Shown one piece after another: positions 18,139-25,898 of a DNA stretch of 41,458 nt (positions within the stretch are counted from its first letter, which is position 1; the number at the start of each line of letters is the position of its first letter). Below the pieces are notes generated by a model, which worked only from the letters and a program-made list of their open reading frames with translations, did no database searches and was not told the DNA's origin. The stretch comes from Lachnospiraceae bacterium (GTDB taxonomy: Bacteria > Bacillota > Clostridia > Lachnospirales > Lachnospiraceae): the NCBI GenBank assembly GCA_017479285.1, contig JAFVCL010000101.1, positions 1-41,458 of the forward strand, read 5' to 3'. A program made the translations under genes and the position numbers.

Positions 18139-18558
18139 ATGGGCGACAGCTTTTATTTAAAAATCTTGGCAGTTGACAAGGTTCTCTATGACGGTAACGC
18201 GGTATCCCTTATTTTTCCCGCGCCGGACGGGGAATTCCAGATAATGGCTCATCACGAAAATGTTGTTGTCGCCATAACCGAAGGCACTGTTAAGATAAAG
18301 CCCGAGAAGGGCGCAAACTGGGTGGAGGCCATCGTCGGCAAAGGTTTTGTGAGCATGGAGTCAAATATCGTCTCCGTGCTTGTTGACAGCGCGAACTGGC
18401 CGGATGAGGTTCTGGAGGCAAGGGCAAAAGAGGCGATGGAGAGGGCAAAGGAGCAGCTCCGTCAGGACAGGAGTATTCAGGAATACAATATCTCCCGCGC
18501 AACGATAGCGAGGGCAATGGTAAGACTTTCACAGGGAGAGAAGGCACCTCTGGAGTAG
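18139..18558 (+). CDS. atpC: ATP synthase F1 subunit epsilon
   Basis: A 139-residue protein with an N-terminal beta sandwich (LKILAVDKVLYDG, FPAPDGEFQIMAHHENVV) and a C-terminal helical pair (ARAKEAMERAKEQL, ATIARAMVRLSQ). Epsilon links the gamma shaft to the c ring and can inhibit ATP hydrolysis through its C-terminal helices. It begins 3 bases after atpD. It is the last ATP synthase gene, but a membrane protein gene follows after only 9 bases, so transcription probably continues. Confidence 0.95.
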   Translation: MGDSFYLKILAVDKVLYDGNAVSLIFPAPDGEFQIMAHHENVVVAITEGTVKIKPEKGANWVEAIVGKGFVSMESNIVSVLVDSANWPDEVLEARAKEAMERAKEQLRQDRSIQEYNISRATIARAMVRLSQGEKAPLE

Positions 18559-18567
18559 AGTAGTTTT

Positions 18568-19668
18568 ATGCAGACTGATAACGCAAGGGCAAAACAGGTA
18601 TTACAGATTGTATCCTGCATATTGATTATTATTTTTACCGGACTTATGTTTTATATGCAGGTCAGGTTTGCTTTTATTCTCGAAGATTTCGACTACATGA
18701 AGAATCTTTCAACGGGGGAAAAGCTTTATTCCGTAGGAGATATTTTTGAGAGCGTTTCCGGTATTATGGCTTATGGGGGAAGCCTTCTGTCAGGGGTTAT
18801 CCTCCAGTTTATTCTCCTCATGGGTAATGGAGCCGCAAATGTGATAAATACTCTTGCGGTTTTACTTATCGCTTTTCTTATCGGTCAATGCAGCGGCGCA
18901 AAGAAGACAAATATGCTTTATATGGCTATGCCGCTGTTTTTCATGTTTTCCCTTAACAGCGACTGGAAGTATTCCTACCTTTGGGAATTCGGGATCACGG
19001 GCTATGTGTTCCCGGCAATACCCTTTCTGGGATTTCTTTTCATAGTTTTCCATGAGATAGCGGAAGCGGATGAAAAAAAGAATAAAGGATCTGTAAGGAC
19101 TGTTTTTATGTGCATTTTTGCGCTTACAGCCGGCTGGGCTAACGCGGCTTACGGTCTTGTAATACTGTTTGTAAGCATTTTGGCCTTTGTTCTCTGGACC
19201 GGCGTACTGCGTCTGGGTAGAAAGAACAGCATGCTTCTTGGCGGCTTTTTTGCAGGTCTGGGGATTCTTCTCTATATGATACCGGGGGGGAATTTTAAGT
19301 CCGAATCGGTTATGAGCGGACAGTATATCGCGTTCAGCATTTTCCCGGCGGTTGTGCTTTCGCTCCTTATGCTGGCGGTGGTTCTCCGCTGCGGCGGATG
19401 GCTGAATACGGTTCATCTTCTTTTGGTGGGAACCATGTGCTTTTGCGTGGCGATACGGTTTATCCTCCAGTGGATCCCGGGAGTCAGCGTCAACGGGATA
19501 CAGGTTGCTACCCTGATAGTTTCGATAATTCTTTTCTGTTCGCTTATAAGAAGCTTTAACCTTATAAGCGGAAAACGGGCGGTTCATATATGGAGCGGCA
19601 TAATCACGCTGTGTTCATTTTTGTATATTGTCCTTACAATGCTTGAAGATCTGGGAGGTGTAAGCTGA
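18568..19668 (+). CDS. Multi-pass membrane protein, DUF6056-like
   Basis: A 366-residue protein with about ten membrane helices. It has an acidic ILEDFDYM segment after the first helix and a GWANAAYGLV segment between later helices, a layout like DUF6056/polysaccharide-polymerase-type membrane proteins. I infer a role in export or assembly of a surface glycan, because a glycosyltransferase gene follows two genes later. It begins 9 bases after atpC and overlaps the next gene by one base. The family call is by overall pattern only. Confidence 0.7.
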   Translation: MQTDNARAKQVLQIVSCILIIIFTGLMFYMQVRFAFILEDFDYMKNLSTGEKLYSVGDIFESVSGIMAYGGSLLSGVILQFILLMGNGAANVINTLAVLLIAFLIGQCSGAKKTNMLYMAMPLFFMFSLNSDWKYSYLWEFGITGYVFPAIPFLGFLFIVFHEIAEADEKKNKGSVRTVFMCIFALTAGWANAAYGLVILFVSILAFVLWTGVLRLGRKNSMLLGGFFAGLGILLYMIPGGNFKSESVMSGQYIAFSIFPAVVLSLLMLAVVLRCGGWLNTVHLLLVGTMCFCVAIRFILQWIPGVSVNGIQVATLIVSIILFCSLIRSFNLISGKRAVHIWSGIITLCSFLYIVLTMLEDLGGVS

Positions 19669-20393
19669 TGAAGAACAGATTTCCCTCCTTTTTAAAGACA
19701 AATCCCTTTGAGCTATTTGATAAAATAAGTATGCCTGTCTATGTTCTGGTTATAGTCGGGGCTATCTTCCTAAGAGCATGGAACTTTGCGAAGAGCGGCG
19801 ACGCAGAGCTTATCGCGGTATACACTCTGGAAAGCATATTCGTGCTCGAACTGATACTTATTTCGATATTCCTTATACTCGGCGGCAGGAGAGTGTCCCA
19901 GTTTTCGAGGTTTACCGTACTGTACCTTGCTTTTGTGCCGAAGCTTAAATATACTTATATTGCAAGGATACTTGATATCAATATAATATTCTCCATAAGA
20001 GAGGATCTTACTAACGGAAAAACAAAGAATGCCATTGCGATGTGGTATCCGTCGATAACAAAATACCTGCTCCTTCTTGTGCCTTTTATTGTAATACTTA
20101 TCATGGCGGTCAAATCAGGAGATGAAAGTCTTAAAGAGGTCAAGCTCGTAAGGAAGAGATATATAATCTGGTTTGCGGTTGCGGCAATGATCGGACTTCT
20201 TGAGCTGCCCTTCGGAAATCTTGAAAATATCGGGTCGTACTTTATCTCGCTTATACTTATTTGCGCGATATGGAAGCTTTGGGAGGCTATAAGAAAGAGG
20301 AAGTCCTATGAGCCGATGCCCGTTGTGGCGTGGGCGGAGATACTTTTATTCATTGCTTTACTTCTTAAGGGAATTGTGGAGATCGTGGAATGA
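19668..20393 (+). CDS. Multi-pass membrane protein of unknown function
   Basis: A 241-residue protein with about six membrane helices and short charged loops. A cytoplasmic-looking central part (about residues 90-130) contains YIARILDINIIFSIREDLTNG. I do not recognise a family. A GGGAGG ribosome binding site lies inside the end of the previous gene; its start overlaps that stop, and its own stop overlaps the next start (ATGA). The three genes are therefore tightly coupled and probably work together on a surface glycan or glycolipid. Confidence 0.75.
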   Translation: MKNRFPSFLKTNPFELFDKISMPVYVLVIVGAIFLRAWNFAKSGDAELIAVYTLESIFVLELILISIFLILGGRRVSQFSRFTVLYLAFVPKLKYTYIARILDINIIFSIREDLTNGKTKNAIAMWYPSITKYLLLLVPFIVILIMAVKSGDESLKEVKLVRKRYIIWFAVAAMIGLLELPFGNLENIGSYFISLILICAIWKLWEAIRKRKSYEPMPVVAWAEILLFIALLLKGIVEIVE

Positions 20394-21646
20394 AGAGACT
20401 GATATTTATCGTCGGTTCGACGGAAACATTGGAATACTTCTCATTTCAGGTGGCGGAATACTTCCTTGCCGCGGGCAGGGAAGTTTTTTTGTGGGATATG
20501 AGACATCCGGTGAGCAGCATAAACGCTTTTGAAGCGCTGGAGGATCCGGAAAATTCCATTCTTATAACATTCAATTTTATCGGACTTTGCGGCGAGGGGC
20601 AGTTTGGAGAAGGACTGGGGAATATCTGGGATGTTAACGGTATAGAAAAGATATGTATCATGGTTGACTCACCCGTGTATTATTACCGGCAATTATCCTC
20701 CAATATGGAGAACCTGAAGCTTTTTTGCATAGACAGATACCATCAGGAATTTGTTGAAAGGTATTATCCCTTTTACGGAAAAGCCGGCTTTTTGCCGCTG
20801 GCGGGAAATAAGCCCTTGTGCAGCTTCTTTGCAAAGCCCGGAATACTAAAGCCCGGCGATATAACCTGGTTTGAGATTGGCGGAAAGGAAGAGAACTTTG
20901 AGGAGTGGAATTCAAGGAGCATAGATGTCCTTTTTACCGGAAACTATGTTCCGCCGGAGAGCCTTGAGCCTTCCATAAGCCATCTCGGACCGGAATATAA
21001 GGCATTTGTAAAGGATGTGGCACGGGAGGTAACGGAGAGATACAGTGAGCCCTTTGAGAGAGTGATCACAGAAAGGCTCACGGGAGAATTTCCGGAAAGC
21101 AGCGAGGATGAGCTTTTGCAGGCACTACACGGAATGGTATATGTAGACCTGTATGTAAGAAATATTTACCGGGGGAAGATCGTTACCGCTCTGGCAGACA
21201 GGGGCTTAAAGGTATACTGTACCGGAAAGGACTGGGATAAAGCGCCGTGTAAGCACCCGGAGAATATTATCCATACCGGGGACAGTGTGGTAAGTCTTCA
21301 GTGTCTGGAGGCGATGTCCAGGGCTAAGATCTCACTTAATATGATGCCCTGGTTTAAAGCCGGAGCGCATGACAGGGTATTCAGTTCGATGCTGTCGGGA
21401 TGTGTATGCCTGTCCGACAGCTCGGAATATCTTGATGAAGTGATCGGAGGAAGAGGCGTTTTCTGTGAGTATAAACTTAAGGATCCGGAGAGCAGCGCCG
21501 CTTTGGCGGCAGACCTGGCAGCAGGTCTTTTGGCGGATCCCGAAGGAGCTTATGGGATAGCGTTTGCCGGAAAAAAACTTGCCTCGGAAGACCATACATG
21601 GAAAGAAAGGGCAAAATTCTTAGAACTGTTCACAAATAATTCATAA
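20390..21646 (+). CDS. CgeB-like family glycosyltransferase
   Basis: A 418-residue cytosolic protein with a GT-B-like layout. The N-terminal part begins RLIFIVGSTETLEYFSF, with an MVDSPVYYY segment. The C-terminal part has YCTGKDWDK, a SLNMMPWFKAGAHDRVF loop and SGCVCLSDSSEYLDE, the pattern of CgeB and Glyco_trans_1_2 C-terminal domains, where the conserved Glu region binds the sugar nucleotide. The donor and acceptor are unknown. It is coupled to two membrane proteins upstream. A terminator follows about 85 bases after its stop. Confidence 0.85.
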   Translation: MKRLIFIVGSTETLEYFSFQVAEYFLAAGREVFLWDMRHPVSSINAFEALEDPENSILITFNFIGLCGEGQFGEGLGNIWDVNGIEKICIMVDSPVYYYRQLSSNMENLKLFCIDRYHQEFVERYYPFYGKAGFLPLAGNKPLCSFFAKPGILKPGDITWFEIGGKEENFEEWNSRSIDVLFTGNYVPPESLEPSISHLGPEYKAFVKDVAREVTERYSEPFERVITERLTGEFPESSEDELLQALHGMVYVDLYVRNIYRGKIVTALADRGLKVYCTGKDWDKAPCKHPENIIHTGDSVVSLQCLEAMSRAKISLNMMPWFKAGAHDRVFSSMLSGCVCLSDSSEYLDEVIGGRGVFCEYKLKDPESSAALAADLAAGLLADPEGAYGIAFAGKKLASEDHTWKERAKFLELFTNNS

Positions 21647-21676
21647 AATGGACATACTTTATTCACTAATTGAATA

Positions 21677-21712
21677 TATAATCTTAGCAAATAGGTGATG
21701 AAAATCATCTAT
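21677..21712 (+). promoter_or_regulatory. -10 box and hairpin between glycosyltransferase and terminator
   Basis: A TATAAT at 21677-21682 stands 30 bases after the glycosyltransferase stop, without a well-spaced -35 (TGGACA at 21649-21654 is 22 bases away). It is followed by an imperfect hairpin (AATA..GATG/CATC..TATT, 21688-21712). The short distance to the terminator at 21729-21768 would allow only a tiny transcript. Tentative. Confidence 0.25.
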
Positions 21713-21728
21713 TCTCCCCCCCTCATAA

Positions 21729-21768
21729 GAAGCATAGTAGCACTTCGGTTCTGCTATGTTTTCTTTTT
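21729..21768 (+). terminator. Intrinsic terminator after the glycosyltransferase operon
   Basis: CATAGTAG pairs with CTGCTATG (21733-21740 with 21751-21758) around an inner TTCG tetraloop, followed by TTTTCTTTTT. It should end the long atp-glycosyltransferase transcript. The 240-base gap from 21647 to 21887 otherwise contains only a -10-like box, one more hairpin and purine-rich sequence with an AGGATAGAG direct repeat. Confidence 0.85.
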
Positions 21769-21887
21769 ATGGAAAAATATCTCAAAGTATGAGAGAATAG
21801 GATAGAGCACAGGATAGAGAACCGGGGCTTAAAGAGAGAGAAACAAGGAAGAGAAAACCAAAGGAGAAAAAAGAAAGGACGAGATTT

Positions 21888-23267
21888 ATGAGAAGAAAAT
21901 TTGCAGTACCTGTACTTATTGCGTCTCTTTTACTCGGCGGCTGCAGCTTTGTTCCGGGGGAACAGACCCAGTCCGGCCCGGTAAACGCAGGCTCCGGCAG
22001 CGGGGATGAAACCGGAGAAGGCGGAGAAACATCCGCGGACGCGGAACCGGAAGAGCAGGTTCCGGCTACTGCCGGAGACACAGAAGAGACGTTTTTGCAG
22101 GGTGAGGAGGGAAATACCTTACCGGATGCCGGAGATACAGACAGCGGGGACAGTACGCCGGAAGCCTTTGATATGGACTATCAGAAACAGATCGATCTTT
22201 TGTATTCCGCAAAGGATGAGTGGATCTACGAGGAGGGCGGAGATGACGGATACCACTATTACGCAATAACCGATCTTGACTCAAACGGAAGACTTGAGAT
22301 CATCGCTCTTGTTTCGGCATACATTGACGGAAGTGAGTATACCCAGTACACGATCCATGAGGTCAACGAAAGCGGTGACGGCATTGAACCGGTGGTAAAT
22401 GATATTAAAGCCGGTGTGAGTATGCCCGATCTTTTGAATAATAACTGTGTTGCCTGCGCAATCGATAAGGATTCAAAAGCATTGGGATATATATTTACCG
22501 ATGTTGTTTCGGATACGATTGGTAAGAGCTCGGAGACTAAGCTTTTAGTCACGATAAGTGACGGCCGTATGCATAATGAGGCTGTAGCATATGCAAATTA
22601 CACCTATGGCGATCAGGAGACGACCTCTACATTTATGGATGCCGACGCTAATTTCATAACCGAGGATGAATATATTGCTATGGAGGCTGATGTCTTAAAA
22701 AAGACTTTTGCGGATTGCGCCGTCGTGTATCAGACCATTGAGTTTTACCATATTGATTTCGAAGAGCCGGATGTACAGCGTGAATACCTCGGATATTCAT
22801 GGAGTGATTTTGCAAGATACGAATCCAGGGAGGCTTATTACGATTATTATTACGGGTATGAAGAAAACGGATTCCCCGTGGGTACGGAATCGGATGGTTT
22901 TGTTTCAAGACACGGATACCTTGAGAGCACCGAGGTAGAGGCAGCGGATCTTAATTATACCCAATGGGTATCGTTCCAGTCCTATAATATTATAAATTAT
23001 CAGTACAAGGACTACGAAAAGGATGCCGACTTTGAGACGGTTTCGCTGAACTTCGGGGATATGGGAAAAGGCGAATTTTACCGCGGAGACGAGAAGATTG
23101 ACTTTACTTATACTCTGGCCGAGTATCCGGATTTTGCGGAAGGAAAAGCCGGAACCGGAGATGATATCTTTATGTATTTCTACACCTTCTATTATGAGGG
23201 AAGCGAGTTCAGGGTTATAGAATTTGAGATCGGAGCATGGTCATATATGCTCTGGTCACTGGGATAA
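21888..23267 (+). CDS. Secreted lipoprotein of unknown function
   Basis: A 459-residue lipoprotein. The signal peptide ends in the lipobox LLGGC with lipidated Cys19. Residues about 25-95 are a low-complexity, Glu/Gly/Asp-rich linker that would hold the protein away from the membrane. The folded part (about 100-459) begins YQKQIDLLYSAKDEW, has an EF-hand-like YYAITDLDSNGRLEI segment that could bind calcium, and many Tyr and acidic residues. No enzyme motif was recognised. Similar calcium-type segments occur in Lachnospiraceae surface lipoproteins. Confidence 0.85.
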   Translation: MRRKFAVPVLIASLLLGGCSFVPGEQTQSGPVNAGSGSGDETGEGGETSADAEPEEQVPATAGDTEETFLQGEEGNTLPDAGDTDSGDSTPEAFDMDYQKQIDLLYSAKDEWIYEEGGDDGYHYYAITDLDSNGRLEIIALVSAYIDGSEYTQYTIHEVNESGDGIEPVVNDIKAGVSMPDLLNNNCVACAIDKDSKALGYIFTDVVSDTIGKSSETKLLVTISDGRMHNEAVAYANYTYGDQETTSTFMDADANFITEDEYIAMEADVLKKTFADCAVVYQTIEFYHIDFEEPDVQREYLGYSWSDFARYESREAYYDYYYGYEENGFPVGTESDGFVSRHGYLESTEVEAADLNYTQWVSFQSYNIINYQYKDYEKDADFETVSLNFGDMGKGEFYRGDEKIDFTYTLAEYPDFAEGKAGTGDDIFMYFYTFYYEGSEFRVIEFEIGAWSYMLWSLG

Positions 23268-23333
23268 GATTAAGATACGGAAACGGGAAGCCGGTAAATA
23301 CGGTAAAAAATATAGAATTAAAGAGGGCAGGAA

Positions 23334-23810
23334 ATGGGAAAGAGATCAGTAAAGGAAAACAAGAACGCTTATCAGCTTGCGAGGGAGGAGCAGGGACTTA
23401 CCCGGGAGGCAGCCGCCGAGCGTATGCAGTACATATCGGATGACCGCATAGAAAAGATCGAGAGTGAGAAATCTCTGCCCCATCCGGACGAGATACTTCT
23501 TATGGCAAAGGCATACAAAGCGCCGCACCTTTGCAATTATTTCTGTTCCCACGAATGTCCCATCGGACAGGAAAATGTACCGCAGCTTGAGTACAAGAGT
23601 CTTGCGGAGATAACCCTGGCGATGCTTTCCTCCCTCAATACCATGGAGAATTACAAGAACAGGCTTATCGAGATAACCTCGAACGGTCATGTGGATGAGG
23701 ATGAGGTCGAGGACTTTGAGACCATAAGGTCTCACCTCGACCAGATATCCATCATGACGCAATCCCTGAAGCTCTGGGTGGATAAGGCCATTGCGGACGG
23801 GAAGATGTAA
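23334..23810 (+). CDS. Small XRE-type helix-turn-helix protein with Cys motif
   Basis: A 158-residue protein. Residues about 10-65 fit a lambda-repressor-like HTH (AYQLAREEQGLTREAAAERM, then IEKIESEKSLPHPDEILLMAKAY). Immediately after come three Cys in CNYFCSHEC, which could bind metal or sense redox state. The last part (about 85-158) is predicted helical, possibly a dimerisation domain. Targets are unknown. The Cys cluster next to the HTH suggests a redox- or metal-responsive regulator, which is inference. Confidence 0.75.
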   Translation: MGKRSVKENKNAYQLAREEQGLTREAAAERMQYISDDRIEKIESEKSLPHPDEILLMAKAYKAPHLCNYFCSHECPIGQENVPQLEYKSLAEITLAMLSSLNTMENYKNRLIEITSNGHVDEDEVEDFETIRSHLDQISIMTQSLKLWVDKAIADGKM

Positions 23811-23825
23811 AAGATAAAAGGGCTT

Positions 23826-23851
23826 GAATACTGCGATTTTTTGTAGTATTC
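23826..23851 (+). other. Hairpin after the HTH gene
   Basis: GAATACTGC (23826-23834) pairs with GTAGTATTC (23843-23851) around a T-rich loop. No T run follows, so it is a poor terminator. It may be an operator or an mRNA end structure. Confidence 0.35.
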
Positions 23852-23870
23852 TAATGTCCTGTGTGAAATA

Positions 23871-23920
23871 AGAGGAGTTCGGCCTCTAAATCCTCATCTA
23901 TAAACAATAAAACCAAGGAG
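23871..23920 (+). promoter_or_regulatory. Possible preQ1-type riboswitch before the VUT transporter
   Basis: The leader has a 5-bp stem GAGGA/TCCTC (23872-23876 with 23891-23895), a 14-base loop starting GTTC, then a long A-rich tail (ATAAACAATAAAACC) running into the AAGGAG ribosome binding site. This is the general form of preQ1-I riboswitches, whose tail and SD pair into the loop; the Thermoanaerobacter element ends AACAAAACAAGG. The downstream gene is a queuosine-precursor transporter, which is the expected context. The loop and tail lengths differ from the standard and an alternative hairpin AGAGG/CCTCT is possible. Confidence 0.35.
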
Positions 23921-23927
23921 AAAACAA

Positions 23928-24764
23928 ATGAAAAGAATCAAAAATCTTGCACAGGAGACAAGGATACTCCTGCGCTCTGTTCCGTCACTCGTCGTTGCGG
24001 CATATATCGTCGCGCTTGTTTCAATGAATCTGCTTGCAAATAAGCTTGTACCGCTGAATATCGATTATCTGCTTCTGGATTGCGGATTTTTCATATCATG
24101 GGCGGTTTTTCTTACAATGGATGTGGTAACGAGGCATTTTGGACCCCGTGCGGCCACGATCCTTTCGGTTGTTGCCCTCTTTTGCAATCTGTTTTCGGCA
24201 ATGCTTTTCTTCTTTTGCGCAAAGCTTCCGGGAATCTGGGGAGAATCCTATGTACCCGGCTCGGAGGAGATCATCAACAATGCCCTCGACAACACACTGA
24301 GCGGCAACTGGTTCGTGGTGTTCGGAAGCTCGGTGGCCTTCATAAGTTCAGCGGTCGTAAATAATTTCCTTAATTTCTTTATCGGGAAGGGAGTCGAGGG
24401 GAGTGTCGCCGGACAGAGAGGCTTTAATGCAGCCCCTGCCGAAACTGATAAGAAAGCCGGAAAGAGAAAAAAGAATTTCGGAACCTTTGCGATAAGGAGT
24501 TATGTATCTACATTTATCGGTCAGTTCGTGGATAATCTTGTATTTGCGCTTATCGTAAGCCACACGCTCTTTGGGCTTTCACTTTTACAGTGCTTTATCT
24601 GTGCCGTTACCGGGGCTGTGGCGGAGCTTTTGTTTGAGGTTGTATCTTCCCCCGCAGGCTACGCCATAACGAAAAGCTGGGAGAGGGACGGAGTCGGCGC
24701 GGAGTATTTCGCGTTTCTTGAGAAGAACTATGCCGATAAGCAGGTATGCAGGAGCAGATCTTAA
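23928..24764 (+). CDS. VUT family transporter, probable queuosine precursor importer
   Basis: A 278-residue membrane protein with about six helices, of the COG1738/Vut_1 family. Motifs include VAAYIVALVSMNLLANKL, a central LTMDVVTRHFGPRAA segment, and a C-terminal RSYVSTFIGQFVDNLVFALIV helix, where family members show a conserved SxxxQxxD pattern. The E. coli relative YhhQ imports preQ0/preQ1 or related queuosine precursors, which is the probable role here. A clear AAGGAG ribosome binding site precedes the ATG. The insertion at about residues 155-185 is longer than usual. Confidence 0.85.
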   Translation: MKRIKNLAQETRILLRSVPSLVVAAYIVALVSMNLLANKLVPLNIDYLLLDCGFFISWAVFLTMDVVTRHFGPRAATILSVVALFCNLFSAMLFFFCAKLPGIWGESYVPGSEEIINNALDNTLSGNWFVVFGSSVAFISSAVVNNFLNFFIGKGVEGSVAGQRGFNAAPAETDKKAGKRKKNFGTFAIRSYVSTFIGQFVDNLVFALIVSHTLFGLSLLQCFICAVTGAVAELLFEVVSSPAGYAITKSWERDGVGAEYFAFLEKNYADKQVCRSRS

Positions 24765-24784
24765 GATACTCAATTAAATAGTAG

Positions 24785-24801
24785 TTTATATAATAAACTT
24801 T
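24785..24801 (+). promoter_or_regulatory. Palindromic -10 region upstream of the SDR gene
   Basis: AGTTTA-TATAA-TAAACT is an inverted repeat containing TATAAT (about 24789-24794). It lies 37 bases before the SDR start. No -35 is evident at the proper spacing, so this is only a candidate promoter or operator. Confidence 0.3.
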
Positions 24802-24837
24802 ACAGAACGACAAGCATATGAAATGGAGAAAGTGTAT

Positions 24838-25488
24838 ATGCACATTTTGGTAACAGGCTCTGCGAGGGGGATAGGAAAGGCTATAGCCGAGAAGTTTCTT
24901 GCGGAGGGACACAGAGTATCCGGCTTTGATATCAACCCGGGTACGATAAAGGACAAAAATTACGCCCACTATATCGTGGATGTACGAAAGAAAAGTATGT
25001 ATCCAAAGCTTGATCCGGTTGATATCCTTGTAAATAACGCGGGAGTACAGAATGCCGACGATATCGGCGTAAACCTTAAGGGAACCATCGATATTACAGA
25101 GGAATACGGAATCCATCCGGATATAAAGGCGGTGCTTATGATCGGCTCGGCCTGCGTGCACACGGGCTCCGAGTTTCCGGAATATGCTGCGAGCAAGGGG
25201 GGAATGGTTACCTATTCAAAAAATGTGGCCCTGAGGATAGCGCCCTTCGGGGCTACTTGCAACAGTCTCGATTTCGGCGGGGTTATCACAGAACTCAATG
25301 CTCCGGTCATAGATGATGAAGAGCTTTGGAATGAGATAATGGAACTCACTCCGCTTAAGAGATGGATGAGCGTTGAGGAAGCTGCGGACTGGGCTTATTT
25401 TATGACCGTGACTAACCGTTTCTGCACCGGCCAGAACATCCTTATAGATGGTCTTGAAGCGGGAAATGCCCATTTTGTGTGGAAGTAG
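24838..25488 (+). CDS. Short-chain dehydrogenase/reductase (SDR)
   Basis: A 216-residue classical SDR. The Rossmann motif TGSARGIG is at residues 6-13, NNAG follows in the middle, and the catalytic Tyr116 and Lys120 occur in YAASK, preceded by a SACVHTG segment with the catalytic Ser. It should oxidise or reduce an alcohol/ketone with NAD(P)(H). The substrate is unknown. I take the ATG at 24838, eight bases after GGAGA, over an in-frame ATG at 24823. It is slightly shorter than the usual ~245, losing part of the helices between NNAG and Ser. Confidence 0.88.
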   Translation: MHILVTGSARGIGKAIAEKFLAEGHRVSGFDINPGTIKDKNYAHYIVDVRKKSMYPKLDPVDILVNNAGVQNADDIGVNLKGTIDITEEYGIHPDIKAVLMIGSACVHTGSEFPEYAASKGGMVTYSKNVALRIAPFGATCNSLDFGGVITELNAPVIDDEELWNEIMELTPLKRWMSVEEAADWAYFMTVTNRFCTGQNILIDGLEAGNAHFVWK

Positions 25489-25551
25489 GGCTTTAAGAGA
25501 ATACGGCGAGCCATCGGACTTTATCCGGCATATCAAAAGAGAAAATCTTTT

Positions 25552-25569
25552 ATTGAAAAAATTTTCAAT
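25552..25569 (+). promoter_or_regulatory. Perfect palindrome upstream of feo promoter
   Basis: ATTGAAAA-AA-TTTTCAAT is a perfect 8-bp inverted repeat ending seven bases before the -35. It loosely resembles Fur/PerR-type boxes (TGAAAAT...ATTTTCA), although the spacing differs from the 7-1-7 form. It could be an activator or repressor site; a weak terminator of the SDR gene is less likely because no T run follows. Confidence 0.45.
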
Positions 25570-25575
25570 GAGTTG

Positions 25576-25604
25576 TTGACAACTATCAAAAGATAGAGTA
25601 ATCT
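25576..25604 (+). promoter_or_regulatory. Promoter of the feo operon
   Basis: A perfect -35 TTGACA (25576-25581) is followed after 17 bases by TAATCT (25599-25604). This is the best -35/-10 pair on the plus strand of the window. The -35 sits in the inverted repeat AGTTG-TTGA-CAACT (25571-25584), and the spacer holds CTATC-AAAA-GATAG (25583-25596). The promoter serves feoA1, feoA2 and feoB. Confidence 0.8.
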
Positions 25605-25608
25605 ATGA

Positions 25609-25630
25609 AAGGTTAGAAAAAACTAACCTT
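25609..25630 (+). promoter_or_regulatory. Operator-like palindrome at the feo start site
   Basis: AAGGTTAG-AAAAAA-CTAACCTT is a perfect 8-bp inverted repeat starting four bases after the -10, over the expected transcription start. The half-sites AGGTTAG/CTAACCT are those of DtxR-family iron repressors (consensus TTAGGTTAG-S-CTAACCTAA), though the spacer here is 6 rather than 1. Position and sequence fit an iron-dependent repressor; the spacing is unusual. Confidence 0.6.
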
Positions 25631-25674
25631 ATTATCGATAATATTTTATTTTGAGATTGAGAGAAAAGAGAATC

Positions 25675-25887
25675 ATGATGCCATTAACCTTAGCTGAATC
25701 CGGTGAGGAGAATATCGTAAGAAAGGTTGGCGGTTCCCCCGAAGTTAAAAAGCATTTAGAGGACCTGGGATTTGTTCCGGGCAGCAGCGTTATGCTTATT
25801 ACGACCAACGGCGGAAACGTCATCGTCAACGTAAAGGAGTCAAGGATTGCCATAAGCAGAGAAATGGCGATGAAAATTATGGTTTAG
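25675..25887 (+). CDS. feoA: FeoA, first copy
   Basis: A 70-residue SH3-like FeoA protein (LTLAESGEENIVRKVGG, HLEDLGFVPGSSV, then NVKESRIAISREMAMKIMV). FeoA is a small cytosolic protein needed for Fe2+ import by FeoB, probably contacting its transporter part. I use the ATG at 25675 instead of the upstream in-frame TTG. It is followed after 11 bases by a second feoA, and both are distinct in sequence, so they may act as a pair. Confidence 0.9.
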   Translation: MMPLTLAESGEENIVRKVGGSPEVKKHLEDLGFVPGSSVMLITTNGGNVIVNVKESRIAISREMAMKIMV

Positions 25888-25898
25888 GAGGCTGAAAA

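Noticed and set aside
18862-19587. 241-residue minus-strand frame opposite the membrane protein gene
   Set aside because: Highly basic, no domain, and coincides with a coupled plus-strand gene.
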